From an uncultured Pseudomonadales bacterium (lineage in GTDB: Bacteria; Pseudomonadota; Gammaproteobacteria; Pseudomonadales; Cellvibrionaceae): 6,853 nt of DNA. The notes beneath the pieces were generated by a model. The model saw only the letters and a list, made by a program, of their open reading frames with translations, did no database searches and was not told where the DNA came from. The stretch is taken from contig CALIUX010000115.1 of the NCBI GenBank assembly GCA_938048505.1, positions 1 to 6,853 on the forward strand. Direction: 5' to 3'. Shown here one piece after another: positions 6,009 to 6,853 of this stretch (the first letter of the stretch is position 1; each line of letters opens with the position of its first letter). Made by a program: the position numbers and the translations under genes.

Positions 6009-6070
6009 AAGATCACCTGTTAAAGGAGTAGGTAAAGTATGAGTTTTTAGCCATTATGCTTTACAGCACT

Positions 6071-6853
6071 TTAATTAGAAGGCTTAAATTGAGATGGGCG
6101 AACGCCCAGCAGATACAACATGGCGATATACACCAGAAAACCGCCTAAACATAATACCAATGTTGACGATAATCGTTGTGTCCACACTAATTGGGCAAAG
6201 CTATTAACTTGAGCCCATATCATATATTGCGTCAGCGCTATTTTGAGTAAGGCACCCATCACTAAGCTTGCCAACAACAAAGCCCCGCAAAAGCGCAACC
6301 ATCCTTTTTCTAGGTGCAATACACGCTGCTGGTACAGCCCTTTGAATAACAACGCTGCATTCAATGCAGCCGACACACCCGTAGCGAGTGCTAGGCCTGC
6401 ATGGCCGATTTGCCAGATAAAATGCAAGGGCACTACAAACAAGACATTGAGCCCCATATTGGCAATCATTGCAATAATGCCAATACGTACGGGCGTCTTC
6501 ATGTCTTGCCGTGAAAAATAGCCACTGGCTAGCACTTTAATAAGCATAAAGGCGCTCAACCCAAGCGAATAGGCAATTAAACTAATACTCGCCATATTCA
6601 TGGCTCGCTCAGTCGTTTCGCCATACTGGAACAAGCTAAAGAGTATCGGCTTTGCCAGTACAACCAAGGCAACTGTCGCGGGTAATGCAATAACCAACAC
6701 GCAGCGTAATGCCCAGTTGAGTGTAGCCGAATACGCATTAGAACCCGCTGTAAATTGGCGCGATAAAGTTGGCAAAATCACCGTTGCAATACCCACCCCA
6801 AATACCCCTAGCGGTAATTCAGTGAGCCGATCAGAGTAATACAACCACGATAC
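6071..6853 (-). CDS. murJ: Lipid II flippase MurJ (MviN family), 3' part
   Basis: 260 C-terminal residues to TAA at 6071-6073; the 5' half lies beyond the right edge. MurJ is an inner-membrane MOP-superfamily protein that moves lipid II to the periplasmic side for peptidoglycan synthesis. The family signature SWLYYSDRLTELPLG (visible residues 2-16) corresponds to the segment of E. coli MurJ bearing the functionally important Asp-Arg pair. Also typical are LFQYGE (74-79), KVLASGYFSRQDMKTPV (106-122) and HAGLALATGVSAALNAALL (151-169), plus several further hydrophobic segments up to LVYIAMLYLLGV (240-251). Family proteins are about 500-530 residues, so roughly half is seen, with no lesion. A TTG at 6844 could be mistaken for a start, but the conserved sequence continues upstream. 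murJ is usually followed or accompanied by ribF and ileS; here a 380-bp gap and then pilin genes follow. Confidence 0.95.
   Translation of the reverse strand, partial: VSWLYYSDRLTELPLGVFGVGIATVILPTLSRQFTAGSNAYSATLNWALRCVLVIALPATVALVVLAKPILFSLFQYGETTERAMNMASISLIAYSLGLSAFMLIKVLASGYFSRQDMKTPVRIGIIAMIANMGLNVLFVVPLHFIWQIGHAGLALATGVSAALNAALLFKGLYQQRVLHLEKGWLRFCGALLLASLVMGALLKIALTQYMIWAQVNSFAQLVWTQRLSSTLVLCLGGFLVYIAMLYLLGVRPSQFKPSN

Larger units (their letters stand above)
5691..6070. other. 380-bp intergenic region between murJ and the pilin operon, no convincing gene
   Basis: No open frame with a ribosome site and family match was found on either strand. The space is A+T-rich and should hold the end of murJ and the promoter of the minor pilin operon, both on the minus strand. 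I see no clear sigma-70 promoter, no sigma-54 site with both GG and GC elements, and no classical terminator with a U-run. It holds two inverted repeats, described separately, and one plus-strand stretch (5866-6042) with only one internal stop that might be a decayed gene but matches nothing I recognise. Confidence 0.6.

Noticed and set aside
6039..6050. Plus-strand ATG after GGAG at about 6024-6041 as a small gene
   Set aside because: The frame stops after three codons.

Overview
The window looks like chromosomal DNA of a gammaproteobacterium, probably marine or aquatic and of the Cellvibrionales/Alteromonadales/Pseudomonas-like breadth. This rests on the MurJ sequence, the FimT-PilV-PilW-PilX type of minor pilin gene order and moderate base composition. 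I cannot name a genus.

Layout from left to right: (i) the 3' end of a plus-strand zinc-independent MDR-family NADP-dependent oxidoreductase (1-439); (ii) a convergent intergenic space with a strong 12-bp A/T-flanked hairpin (481-512), the best terminator here; (iii) a minus-strand small outer-membrane beta-barrel protein (711-1262); (iv) a 198-bp gap with hairpin-forming repeats; (v) a tightly packed minus-strand operon of four type IV pilin-like genes, read from 5690 down to 1461: FimT/GspH-like, PilV-like, PilW-like, then a very large (800 residue) PilX-like protein; (vi) a 380-bp space without a convincing gene but with inverted repeats; (vii) the 3' part of murJ (lipid II flippase), minus strand, running off the right edge.

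The four pilin-like genes should work together. All four products have a short basic leader ending in Gly, then a hydrophobic helix, so they are expected to be cut or inserted by prepilin peptidase and to form the initiation or tip complex of a type IV pilus. The most unusual part is the last gene. PilX-type minor pilins are normally about 150-200 residues, but this one carries roughly 650-700 extra residues with repeated G-D/N-(I/V/L) turns typical of a right-handed beta-helix, a cluster of six cysteines, and a Thr/Pro-rich linker with a short tail. No pilY1 or pilE follows. My inference is that the oversized PilX-like protein supplies the tip/adhesin function normally given by PilY1. This is the best candidate for a little-described system in the window.

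The two end genes and the beta-barrel gene look ordinary. No tRNA, rRNA, CRISPR array, insertion sequence or phage gene was recognised.
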